DNA of 64,000 nucleotides, taken from the NCBI GenBank assembly GCA_004794785.1, contig SJOL01006490.1, forward strand, positions 988,984 through 1,052,983. Reading direction: 5' to 3'. How positions within the stretch are numbered: the first letter of the stretch is position 1; every line of letters starts with the position of its first letter. A model generated the notes under the pieces. The model had not been told where the DNA came from. It saw nothing but the letters and a program-made list of their open reading frames with translations, and did no database searches. The DNA is from Opisthorchis felineus (Eukaryota > Platyhelminthes > Trematoda > Opisthorchiida > Opisthorchiidae). Position numbers and translations under genes: made by a program. Positions 13,301 through 26,000 of this stretch are shown here, one piece after another.

Positions 13301-13523
13301 CGAGCTGAGCTAATGGAATAAGTAAAGGAAATCGCGCAGTACATCCAAAGCCGAAAGATGAGTAAGAGCAGGGACATAATGCTAGGGAACCGGTGGGCAA
13401 ACGCCTGGTTCCCATTTAAGCTGTCAAAGTAGTGTATAAACACAGCACGCTCTTCATACGCCAGTTGGATAGAAGTATCACTGGGGATGTTACTGAATAT
13501 AGGTATTTCGGGTGTGCTGCTTG

Positions 13524-13695
13524 GTTGTTGATCGCCGGGCTTGCCAGTTGGATTGATAACGTTTCATCACCAATCGAGCTGACATTCTCTGAGGGTCACA
13601 ACTGACAGGGACCCACTCAACCTTGCACTGACGATGTCATCTCGACTAGTGATGATGTGTTTGCAATCCAACTGCAAATCTTGGCAAACAGACCA
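13524..13695. repeat. Repeat family D, inverted dyad
   Basis: The + arm (13524-13595) reads GTTGTTGATCGCCGGGCTTG and ACGTTTCATCACCAATCGAG. The - arm (13625-13695) reads, inverted, TCTGTTTGCCAAGATTTGCA and CATCATCACTAGTCGAGATG. Two D cores lie head to head around a spacer of about 30 bases. Confidence 0.6.
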
Positions 13696-14403
13696 GTGAC
13701 AACAGCCGGTTCGATGGGCGGGCTATAACTAAGCATTATTGAAACTGGCGTCACCGTTTAATCCGCATTTGCACTGCGGTAATATTTAGCGCCAGTTGCG
13801 TGTTTACGATGAAGTTATGTTCCGATCCCCAAAAGCTTAGCCACATGAGTGCTTCCGTTTCCGTTGAGTCTCAGCAGCTTGGCGTAGAATGGTCGGCTTG
13901 TAAATTGCGACACAAATTCTGGAATGCACAATGTGATTCAGTTCACGCTCACGTTAGTTGTAGAATCCCCTTGAATTTTCCCATCACACGTAGGAAACGA
14001 GTCCCTCATCTAGAAGCAGACGAGTTTTATGACTTATAGCTCATCACGCATTCCTACACAAACAGACCTTTGTCCGATAAGGGTTGTAAATAAGAAAAAA
14101 TAACTTCTGTAAATGACGTGGGGAGCGTTGCAAGTGATATTTCCGAGAACGTACATACCGACTACCCCTTGAAGCAGAATGCCGTATCCCTTGGTGGTCG
14201 CAACAAACCCTAGCCGGACGATCGGCTGGACATGGGCTTCGACTAGCCTAGGTATGGACACTGAGTCTTTGCGGTACTGCAAAGTTTCTTGAGTGAAGGA
14301 GGCCAGCACTGCAGAGAATGCGTAGAAGAGGTTTCATCGAATCCGCCGATCCGGATGAAAGTGACCAAATATGCATGATACAATCAAGTATAATTTTGGA
14401 ACT

Positions 14404-14441
14404 TATATATATATATATATNTATATATATATATATATATA
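14404..14441. repeat. (TA)n microsatellite with one N
   Basis: Pure TA repeat, interrupted only by an ambiguous base at 14421. Confidence 0.95.
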
Positions 14442-15006
14442 ACCAGCGTGGATAGCCGTTGGGAGGTCCTACTTTACCATATGCTATGTATTTTACCCGA
14501 CCCAATCAAAACGTGAGTTTAGATTCATCATCAGTATTTGGGTTGTTTTAATACAATTATGCTTTAAAGTTCGATCAGGCTGATAATCCAGATGGAGTTC
14601 CCTCAAAGTTTTTCAAAGGACTCGGGAAATTATATTGTTGTGCCTTGACCGATGTGAGAACAGGAAAGTGTTTCAAAGACCCAGGGTCAGTCATAAAGAG
14701 TACTTGAATTGAGCACTATAAACGTAGAAACGTGAGCACTACCATTCGGATAGCGCAATATCTCAATCCGGCACAAGGGGCAGAAAATAAAGCAGAATTT
14801 TAATCGGATAGGGTTTTCACTGGGTTCTTGCTACTTTGCACTTGAGCAGCACCATGCATACCATTGACCAAAATTTACGGTCTTCTTGGACCTGGATTCT
14901 GTGAGTAGTTTAGGTTTCCTGCACATGTTTGTTTTAAAAGGGACGCCACTGAAGTTTGTAAGCATTTTACGCACTTTTATTCCCATACTTTTTGTAGAGT
15001 TAGCGC

Positions 15007-15036
15007 GTCTGTCTGTCTGTCTATCTACCCATCTAT
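15007..15036. repeat. (CTGT/CTAT)n short tandem repeat
   Basis: CTGTCTGTCTGTCTATCTAC followed by CCATCTAT. Confidence 0.9.
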
Positions 15037-15129
15037 AACTTTACGACGTCAGTTTAGTCCACAGTCAAGATGTGACTGTTAATTCATACAGATTGGGCTT
15101 GAATAACTGTTATCTAATGACTGGTAATG

Positions 15130-15157
15130 ATTAGTGTTCAACGCGTTCAACACTAAT
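15130..15157. repeat. 28-base near-palindrome
   Basis: ATTAGTGTT and AACACTAAT arms of nine bases around a palindromic AACGCGTT core. Only the two flanking C positions break the symmetry. Confidence 0.8.
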
Positions 15158-15650
15158 TTTCTCAAACAAAGCTAAAAACAGGCATGCTTTGTCTCATTTG
15201 ACTGACGAAAGGTTTAGACAGCCAGCATTTAGATTGAGAATTATGTGTCTGACATTTCTCCGAAATTTCCTACGGCTTTTCAAAAGGTACATGCTGTTCT
15301 CTGCAAAACTTTAATTTTTGAGGCTTCTAATTTCCATTCCTATGAAATCCAGAAATGTGCGGAAATCACCCGCTCATATTCATCGGAGCAACTCGTTCCA
15401 AACGTTTAGTGGCAGATTGTAAAGGGGACAAACATCATTAGTTTTGGTATTCTTGTTCCTGTTGGTCGTCGGTTTATTTCTAGTGCTGTTGTGCTCTGAG
15501 TGCCATGCAATCGGCAGTGATGTGACAGTACACTTGTCTAAACCTGATACACCACTTAAGATTCCTGTGGAGGGCAGACACAACAAACTGAGGGTTTTGT
15601 GAGGGAGTGCTGTAGTTGACAGTCTTGAGTAAGAAACCCGAAAGCCTGAA

Positions 15651-16125
15651 GAAACACTACTCATAAGATTGATAAAAACGGTTCAACATCCCCGGGCCAG
15701 TTATGCCATTCTTGAAGCCAATTAGGAAGATGCGGTCCTTCGGTTTCCGTCAACTTTATGTTCCATTTGAACCTAAGTTGTATGAAATACGCCAAATACA
15801 CCCTTTTGCACAGCAGTTTGTTTTTCACTGGTGACTCACCTGGATCTCCGCTGAATCGCTCGTTTATTATATTTTTTCAACTGAATCTGCTGCACAAAGA
15901 CCGCCTAGTGTTTCGTTTAGTACGGCATTCGAGGTAACGCAAGACATTTATAGGAAGGAAGCTACTCAAGACGTTGCTGAAAACCTTCCGACAGTCCACG
16001 ACCGGTTTCGCCGTGCTTAATGTTCATCAAGTAGGTGCGGTCCCCGAGTTTCATTCAACCTTATGTTCTTTTTGAACACAGATGTACGGAATGTGCAAAG
16101 TACACTTATTTGTACACAATTTGGC
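15651..16125 (+). repeat. Composite repeat, tandem A-B-C-A-B
   Basis: A full A module (15651-15780), B (about 15786-15870) and C (about 15880-15950, GCTGCACAAAGACCGCC) are followed by a second A (about 15955-16080, CGACCGGTTTCGCCGTGC to CCTTATGTTC) and the start of another B. This is a head-to-tail duplication and sets the unit length at roughly 300-320 bp. Confidence 0.8.
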
Positions 16126-19100
16126 CAAACCCAAACACGTTGAAAATTGTGGACATTTCCACCCGTCCAAAAATTACGTCATTTTGGCAACGATCAGTTC
16201 AAGAGGTACAGATTAGAACGTCTAAGCTTGAGACAAGGCAGTAAGCGAATATCAATGCTTGGTACTGACAGCAGAACTAGACGAGCATCCATAACAAACT
16301 CACAGACTGTGACGAAAAAAAGTTTAGAGCATGATCCAGGCTAAAGTTCTGGATCTTCTGTAGTGATATCTTCTTATGAAACATGAAATCCGTGTCAATT
16401 CGGTGGGCATTTATCATGGTATTTAAGTGTTGCTGTTCGTTTCCGGATAAAATATTGAATGTTTTTTCCTGCGTTCACACATTCTTATCAGAACGTCCTT
16501 CAAGAGTTGGCCAGTCCAGTTTCTATACTCTTCCTAAATTTAACACTACTGACTATTCAAGTCTATCAAACTCGTACATAACTATTTGGTCTCTGTAACG
16601 TGACTAACTAAACGTTCGCATGATGTGTGAATATTTAAATTTGAAATCTGCTATGGTTTTTTTACCTACTGTCTGTTCCATTGTTCCTTGGTCAGAATAG
16701 CTCTTGACGTCTGAATTTTAGTGTTTGTGTGATTCATGGTTATGTGTACACGAAACAGCCAGTTTTAAAGTCACTGATAGCTTTTGTACTCACATATCTT
16801 AACGAACAAATAAACACCGCTTCACTAGGACTGGACGAAAGGTAGAAGTTATTTTTTTAGCCACGCTATCTTTGCCCAGACAGCAAGCGTGTAATTAGCC
16901 AACAAATTCTAAAGTTCTGTAATTACTAGTTACTAGTAATCCGAAGGCGTATGATGTAGCTAAGCATATGAGTGCCCTGCCAACTGAGAGAAAGATTCCC
17001 TTAAATGATCAATCACAAATAAAAGATAAGCAGGCGCTTTAAGATTTGGAGCAGTCCAGGAGTAACAACAAATGATGAAGGAAATATCAAAATCCATTTC
17101 TTCTCCTGGTTAAGCTCCCAAGTGCAACTAAGAGCACCGTTTTTGAGTGCTCTGATAACATGAAAAATGGAATCAAGAAACAAATCTTATTACACACAAC
17201 ATGCTTATAAAGTGGCAGTACATACCCCTAATATACCGGTAAAACTAAGCAATTTTTTTTTGAAAAATGCGGCTGTTTTTGTCCTATTGTGACCGAAAGT
17301 TTTTGAACGTAATATCTTGGTCAAGTTGATAGTATTACTTGAGTTCAATTTTCGCTGTCTGGCTGCGATAGTTAACCGTGTCTCAAACGTTCCAGGCCCG
17401 ATTTCAAATCAGTCTATGCTTCGGGTAATTTCCCATTTTACCAATTCAAAATAATCGTCACCATTGGTTTTGGTAAGCATCATCCTATCCTACTGAGCCA
17501 TCTGGAATCGATGGGAGGATGAACTCATTCGTCTTCCCGTCTTACTGGTCGGCTCAACTTTACCAGAAAAGTTCGCAAAAGATCTAGCAGCCGAGGACTG
17601 GTTATCTGAAACAAAGATGGGCTCAGTGGTACATAAGCCAACAAAGATGGTTTAAATTCAACTTTTTCAGCACTAAAGACGGTGTACTTTTGTTTGCAGC
17701 TTTGGGAAGTGTGTCTCTGAGTTTTTGTTACTTCTTCCGTAATACTGCCGCTGTTCTGAAGGGTCGGGTAAATGGTGACGCTGACTCGAGCAATTGCTGG
17801 ACTGTATAACATCTCCAGAACTGAAATGCATTCCTGACCTAGGTTTATTGTTCACAAGACAAGCTGCTTTTTCTCCGATTTGTGAACTATAGGTGACAGA
17901 AAAACCGAATTTACTGAGCCAGGACGTGGCATAATTGATTGAGTCTATGGAATAGTCTGACAGATCTTCACCTTTATAATGATGTCAGATTAACTGTTCG
18001 TTATGATGAGCCGCGGCCACTAGTGAGTTACATCTACGTCGCCGTCTAATCCTCTTCATCCTTTCCCGGTGACCGTGCACCTCAACGAACACTTTTTTTC
18101 TGATACTATTTAAGAGTAAAAGCAGAACAACAGTTTCCAGAAAACGGTTCGTTTTTGGTGAAATTTATGTCCTGAAATGTGATGGTGACCTTGTTGGATA
18201 AAGGAAGCAAAGAAGATATCTTGTCAGTTTTAAGATGTCATTTCTGTGGCCTTTTTCTCTCGTTTAGTCTGCTTGTCTATAAGCCAACATTTATCCCTGG
18301 TTGGCCGCTGAAAATCATTCATCCTAATTAAGTCATACGTTGATACAGTGATATTATAAGTGGTCGACTTGATTGCCCCTAGAGTTGAGCATCTTTTACA
18401 CTACAGGTGTGATCTTAGTTCGGACCTAAACGGAATATTCAAAAATTAATCAGACGCTGTGCGTTCATTTTGCCACAAGGGCTCAATAACTTGCACAGTA
18501 ATTTGAATATTGGTAGATACCAAATAATTGTTTGCACTTCCTCGGAATTTTCTTACTGTAACCCAGGTACCAGAGAATAAAGCCCCCTTTGTAAATTATG
18601 CCTGAAGTGCCAATGGGTTAAAGCGCAAGCATTAGTAATTTGAATATGAGCCTTCTACGTGTGACTGACGAAATTGTTGGAAGCCGGCCCAGCTAACCCT
18701 ATAACCCGCATACCTCTGTCAGACATGACGGAATGGTCACACTTAGAAGCAACGCGGCTCGTGAATGGAGTGCAACTCGACGTTGTTCTTGTAATCTGGT
18801 CTGTGTTTAAGGTACTGGGGTGATTTGGGGAGTAAACACAAGGAAAGACAACCAAGACCGGCTAATCCTGTCAGAATCCATCAAGTATCCTGCTCAGGAA
18901 CTTGGGCCGAGTGATCCATTCTTACGGATTTCTTGATCTATCGACCTTTCTCCTCTCGAGAGGATGTCTAGTAAGGCATGACCTTGATTCTTTAGGAATC
19001 TAAAAGGTGTACATTAGCTTGGTTATCTAAATTCTAGCTTATACGGTGAACCTGTTGTTTTCAGTAACCTAACATTGTAAACAAGCTTCAGTTGGCTCAT

Positions 19101-22100
19101 TTAAAGTGTGATTCCGTCCTTGCAGAATGTGCTGATGTCAGGTTAGCCAAAAAGATTCAACCGGCTCTTTGCGAACATGTTTGGTGCTGTTAGACAAAAA
19201 CCAACAAAGTATCGACCAAGAATCAATTACGAAGGGTTACCTGATGAATTTGTCCGGTAATGACGCTGGTTGATGGTGCAAAGAAGGAGATTCTTAGAGA
19301 ACACTGGACGAAATACCACCTAGTCAGCTGTGAACGCGTTTGGAATCTTCTCAAGAAGATCAGTTGGCAAAAACCAATAGTAATAAACAAGGATTCAAGT
19401 GAAATGTTACAACTTGACATGTTGTAGTTGTTTTTAGCTGGAAACAACAATTTATTTGATAGAGGATAGTACTTCACGTTACTTTAAACAACCAGTGAAA
19501 AAGAGCTAGCAGCGATGAAATTGACTTATCACACTTCAGCTATCCTGCCGTCATTGTCTGTGCAAAGTCCAAAGTACTTATTCACATGAAGACAGCGTGG
19601 CAACCTGTTGACAGGTTGGGGAGAATTTAAAACGAGGTGCAGATGACGTGACTGTGCTTGTTGAGGATCACGAGCAATTTTACTGTATGAGCTCGTATTA
19701 AATTTTTTTTCTAAAATTTCAAATGTGTCTTATTTCGGGCGAGTATTTGCTCCAACAAGAATCTGTATTAATAGTTAAATTTTATTATCACTAGAATGTG
19801 TTTATTGTCATAAAAAACTGGATTTTTGACTGAGCATTGATTGGTCTTGACGAGAATACAGTCAGAAATTAGCGATAACGTACACTACTTCAACGGGCTA
19901 ATCACACCACCTGCTACTGGTTGCAAAGGTTGGATTTTACCAAGTACGCCGGGCCTATGTTTACACTTACATATGGCTTTACAATATGTTCCGGAAACTG
20001 CACTTCTTAGCAGAACTGAGACCAACCAGGTAACTTGGAGACAAATTAGCGTTGGACCTGGCTGGGCGTGATCACTTAGGTCTAGCGATTGTTTTTTTTG
20101 TCAAACGGCTTAAATGCAATTCAAACCATACAAACATAAACGAAAGGAGTTGATCAGTAAGCACACACTGCCTGCGGCGCTGTTGAAAGCATAGTTGTTT
20201 TACACAAGTTTCTTTTACGTCCTCCCTCCAAAAAATTTATTGAGTATATGCATCTGTTCATTGGATTACTCAGTTTCGTGCTTACAGCGTTTTCGCAACC
20301 AGTGTCAGTCCTTGGGTGTCTTGAAAGTTACTTCACGCGCCGCATCTGGAAGCAGTTTTATTCCTGCTTCCCTTAAAAAAGAACACACCTTATTCTTGGC
20401 AAAAATATCATCATAAAAACTGAGATAGGTAAGATTTTTTTCATTTTCATTTGTGTCATCTACTTCTGTGTAATCAGGACACATACGATTATCACTGGCT
20501 GTTCACTCCTAGGCAAGCTTCTGCTTATTCGACGAAAATTGGTCACACCATTTCACAGGCCGCTAAATCCCTATTTACTTACCCACACTGATGCGAAACG
20601 TACCTTGAAATAATCGATACGGCAACCAACAAATGAGTTTGATGGATCTGAACTCAGCCATCAGTTTTGTTGGTAATTCAACTAGAAAAACTGGTACAAG
20701 TTGAAGTTACACTGTTGAATAGGCTTTCCCTCAAAGCGGGACTCCCGCATATAAGTTTTTTAGATAACGCGACACACCTTGATTGGGCCTCTGTTCTGTG
20801 GCTGCCGATTGTGTTCAGTCCATTTCTAACTATGAGCCAAAAATATTTTACTTGAGCAGACCAGAATAATATTTTTCCATGTAAAACACGTCTGCTGCAT
20901 TGAAAAGTATAGTACCATTTGTCGGAGTAGAAATAAAGACTTCCCATTGGAATCATCACGACAACATTCGTCTAGGTGGATACCCACAAGATATGAACAT
21001 GTGACAGCAGAGCAGATATAACGAAAAGTTGACGTTATGTCAAATCCTGCTGGCACAGCGGATATTTCTCAGAATGCTGTTTTTCGTTGTAATTTCTAAA
21101 AAAAAACACTATTTTTACTAGGTCTTTCTGCGGTTCTGAACCATTTTAGGCCACCTTGACAAGATAAAAGTCAGGAGTGACCTCCACAAAAAGCAAGCAA
21201 AGAAGCAAGCTTGACTGACCTCAGGACACGTTTCGACTGTGAATTCTGTTTTATGGGGGACTCATCTAGGAGGAGACCATTTGTCGTACGGTTCTTCTGC
21301 ATAAACTTCTGAGAGGGCTTCATTAAATACCACACAGATTGGACGAAGGCATGAAAAAGGACGCTAAAAGAACGTTCCTACCCTCATTTGACTCAGTGGG
21401 CGAAATATTTATGCTAGAGTATGATTTTCTACGCTGACGACTTTGGCCAGGGCCCTGGATGCACAACAATGAAACCATCAAGATTTCTGCAATTTTTGTT
21501 CGTATCATGCCAACAGACAAATACATATATAAAAAGTGAAATGAAGTCGATTTTGCTTCGAACGGGACGGGTTATTTTTAGGAATTAATAAAGAACATCT
21601 CAAGTGAAATTTTTTATCACGTGATTAAATCGACAAATGTCGTACTAGAAACCCAAATCTATTTTAATACTGTTTCTGCCATTTTCGGCCTGTTATCTTA
21701 AAATCACCCGGTTTCTCGGATAGCTGAAGGACGTCTTTTAATTGTACAGGTGACCATCAATTCCGGGTATTCTCACTGTGGTTGAGATTAGGAATGTCGT
21801 GTGGTTACGATGGATCAAGTGACTTGCTACTTGTTTCTTTTTGGATTGGGTAACGTGGGGACTACAATGGCCATTCTGAAACAGCATATAAGGACGTGTA
21901 TTAAGAATGTTCACATGTTTGCCGTAGTATCCGACTCTCCATGCACGAATGGTGCATAATAGTTAGAATGTGAATCTTGTTACGCTCCCTGAAGCTGATG
22001 ATCAGAGTGTTGCCTGACAATTCATTGAGCGTAAACTTACTGAGTCGTAGTACGGCCGGAGAGTCTGGTGCGGTCACGGTTCAACCATACTTTCCAAACA

Positions 22101-22635
22101 TCATGCACTAACTCCCAGGATCACGTGGATTACTGACTTATCAAAAATGACAATCTGGTTATTTACCAGGGGTTATGCTGTCCTACTATATCAATCTCTG
22201 TCCAGTCCGTCTTTCTACAACAGTTTCCAAGCAGTATCTGTTTCCATATTGCGTCCTTTGATCTTCGTGCGTTGAACTTTATTTATGGGGAAGCCATTCG
22301 CATGCGACGCGAAATTCTGAGTTCTTCGAGATGCATGAGTCTTATTTTTGTGCTGCGAGAACAGCGGGGAAAAGTTATCAGTAAGCAACAAAGAACTTCT
22401 TGCTCCATACACTGAGTGTCATCGTTTGACACCAATGAAATGGTTGATAGTATGGAAGTTCGTCTCACGAATGAAGGTAATCTGCGTCAATCTACGAGAA
22501 GTATTGCACAAGTGTTTCAAACCTTTTGGAAATCGCAAACAGTGTACATCTTGTAAAACTCCAGGAAGATCCATTCTACCAGCCAACCACCAGCCAGGAA
22601 GCGGCTGGCTTGAAACCCCCCTGGCGTCTAGTGGG
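16126..22635. other. Long stretch without a recognised gene
   Basis: Only short frames (the longest is 95 codons at 17525-17812, -), none with family features. I could not see A/B/C, S, D or E copies here, so it is the largest repeat-poor block in the window. Confidence 0.5.
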
Positions 22636-22735
22636 ATGCGCACCTCTGATTCGTCCCAGTAAGAATGATAAAGTTGCACAGTGCCTTTCGGTTATTCACG
22701 GCAGACTGGTTTCATTTATAGGACGAATTCTCAGT
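22636..22735 (+). repeat. SINE family S, 3' body fragment
   Basis: Shows the ATTCGTCCCAGTAAGAATG and GTTGCACAGTGCCTTTCGG body of family S, without a clear tRNA-like head. Confidence 0.5.
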
Positions 22736-22930
22736 CGCATATAATCAAATCTCACAATACCGGGAAAAAGGCAAGTTGCTCAGAAGAAAAATTAATTTAC
22801 ACGACACGTGTACCTTCAATCTGAGAGGTCGTCGCACGAGTAGTTGCTCAACACGAAGTCACCTGATGTGGTTCCCGTGATTTAAGGACGAGTGGCACTA
22901 TACCCTTTCTGAGTGTAAGTTAATCACAAT

Positions 22931-23075
22931 GCCGATCAGCCGCTCGTGGCCACTATTATCTGAGAGGTTGTGGATTAGAGAAACCCTGGAGATTGTTGAG
23001 ATGCAGCCTGCTGATGATTCTCAGTAAGGATGAAACGCTGTACAATGCTTCTCGGCTTTTCTGTTTAGAATGGGT
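22931..23075 (+). repeat. SINE family S copy
   Basis: GATCAGCCGCTCGTGGCCAC at the head, then GCTGATGATTCTCAGTAAGG and GATGAAACGCTGTACAATGC followed by CTTCTCGGCTTTTCTG. Box B is decayed. Confidence 0.65.
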
Positions 23076-26000
23076 TAACTCAGAGAACCAGATCTTGGTT
23101 GACAAATCTGCTCAGCTAAATAGGATCTTGGGAAAAAGTAACTTCTTACGTATGTTTACGTAACGTTGATGTGTTGCAAAAAGTTGGGGCGGGTTTAAAG
23201 TTTTAAAACAACTGACGGAAACGGACTTGTTTTCTCATCGCTAAACGGGTCAGATGTGTACTAGAATGCAGGTGAACCTTGGTCTTATAACGGTTTGTCG
23301 GAGAAAAACGAAGGAGGGCAGCAGAGCTGTGCACTTTATTTTTTCTTTGGTAAAAAAATAATAAGCTCAGCATCATATTGTAAACTGTTACCCATCCAGC
23401 TGATTTTGAATTATAATTTTGTTCGAGGATCGTTACTAATCGGAAGCCTAACGTTGGTTTTATTCATGTTGTTTCATCCAGCTCTAACTGCATTTGGCTA
23501 AAGGTTGCGCGTTATCCAGACACGCTTGCATCGCGTTTAACAAACCAACCAGCGTGACGTTTACTTCTTTTTGTTCTGCATATATACATTTGCATTTTGT
23601 TGATTCGTACTCTCTCACGAGGTGTCCAGCAATGTAAGTTTCTAACTGAATGTGATTTACTTCAAGCCACCTCAATCGGAATAAAATTATGTTAGTTTTG
23701 CTTTAAAGATTTAAATGAGATATGGTTTTTCCTTGGGAACGTAATGTACGCGCAACCAGTATAGAGAGAACTAACGTAAAGCGGGTTAGAAGCCCTGTAA
23801 ATGCAAAAGCGCATCCTGGGTTTGCCTCCCTGGACTTCAAAGGGTAATAATATCTAGTATTTTTCAGATTAAGTGAAATTGCTTCCAACATTTATATTGG
23901 GACATCTGTTCACAAACATATTAAAAAACCCAATGAAACACAACCGTGTTAACTGCAAATTAAGCTGAATTAAAGGATTTTGGTCAATTAAATGCAACTG
24001 TACAATAAATGGAGTATCATGACTTACAACTGTGATATACCTAAGCGACTATTTGTGTTTTACCAAGAGGAGTCGCGGTGTTTGGAGGTATATGCACCTT
24101 TTAGGGATAGCCTCACAGAAAGACGACTTGATTCAGTCTCTTTATCTGTCCGAGTTATAACTATCTAACTGCGATATTCAACGGTTGTGCTATCACTCCG
24201 ATTCGCGACATCTTCTAAGTGTACTCTCAGGGCTTCGTGACATGAGAGCGCTTGCTGGTTAAACATGGACAATGAACTGTTGAGGAGTGGATATATAAAT
24301 GTAATTTTTAGCGCCAGCTAACAGCCAATTTTTCGGGAAAATATTGGACCAGAGGTTTCTCCTGGCCCTCTACATTCTTGAAGATTATGTCTCTAGACTA
24401 GCCCTATAAAGTGTGACAAATAACAAATTTCCTATGTGACTGATGCTCATTGGTATAGTGAAACAATGGACCTACCCCTCAATATCTTTGAATTTAACTT
24501 GCGGTTAACCTGTCACATTATTCCTAGCAGTAGGCTTTACTACATTGGATTATCAAAAACAAACGCTTACTTTTTTTCGGCAGCAGAAGCCAATTACTGA
24601 CATTATCCCTATTGTACTTTACTGTCTTTGGTGTTTGTTGTTTAATGATGTTGTGTAACTCAATACTAGATGGGTCAATACACTAGTAATTTCACCTAAT
24701 GGCGTGCTTTAAAAAACTCAACTCAATTTTATAAACCTGTGGTAAAATATGCCGGTTATCAACAGTGATGAATGAGTTGACTGAAGATCATCATCCGCTA
24801 GTTGTGAAGTACGATGGAAATAATTAACAAGGAGGCAATGACTACTAATTATTTCTGGCTTTTCTAACAGTGTCTCTTGGTCAGGTACTCTTAAATGAAT
24901 CACTTTGTATTACAAGCCTCTTCTGGTGGGTTACATGCTGAATTTCTATCATTGTCTGAAGCGTAATATAATCGTACATTGCTCTCTCCGTTACTCTACG
25001 GCTGCAGAATGAGACTATCACGTTTAAATGTCGGTATAAACATCAATTACTCTCGAAAAGTAGGTTGCATAAAATTCCATGCCCTAATTATCAGTTTCAA
25101 CTTGCTAGGCTCCCGTAGTGTCTAAAAAGGCGCCTCTTCTTCTCGAAACCAGTTACTTACTCTTCTTTTCTGCTGAATTCGCTAGCCACATAAGGTCCCC
25201 ATCCTTTAGAAGTTCATAGTGAAAAACAATGAATGGGCTGACTTATTTTGTTAGAAAATTTACCAACGAGCGACTCTTTCATTCTGATGGCCCTGTTTGC
25301 ATTAGAAAGATGAATTTTTTGGAATATTCAAGTATAAATTTTGGCTGGTGATTGAGAAGAAATCTTCACACACACAAACTCACAACAGCATTCTCCTGTA
25401 GTCCAGTTCACTTCGCGTTACATAGAGCGTAACAACAAACTCTGGGGTCTTCAGGTTAACTTCTGAAATTTCTAAGTTTGTGATATACGTAATGAGTTTG
25501 CAATGTGACCATCAATGCGCCAAGACGATCGAACTTCGCGTCTTCGAACCCGGACGTTTTCCCGGAGGTAGCCTATTTTCGGCAACAAATTGTACCTGGG
25601 TACACTAGAGCTAAAGGGCTTTTTCGAAACCTTTCGGGATGAATTAGCGATTAAAATTTAGTTCGTGACGAGAAGCTTTTACTTGTGGCACAAACATTAT
25701 TGGGAAAGTAGCTTGTCAACATTTTTAATGACGGATTTTTGTCGCCTGCATCTTGTGTGGATACGGAAGTATCATCCATTCAATCTTCATATAGGTAACT
25801 AACTGACTAGAAAAAATAGATCCACAGTGGTTGTGAGGTTTAATAGACATAATTTTGACAACTTCTCCTCAGTCCATGCATGTATAGAGGCTACAGAATG
25901 CAAAAAATCAGATTAGTCGTGGGTAACGTTGTACCAAAAGACCGTAGGACAACGCCGTTGATCAGTAATGGATAAAAGAAAATTGGAGAATGTCGTGGAT

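Larger units (their letters stand above)
8126..13523. other. No confirmed gene
   Basis: Holds the D fragment at 9.1 kb and the candidate exon at 10126-10361. The 128-codon frame at 12105-12491 (-) has no family features. Confidence 0.45.
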
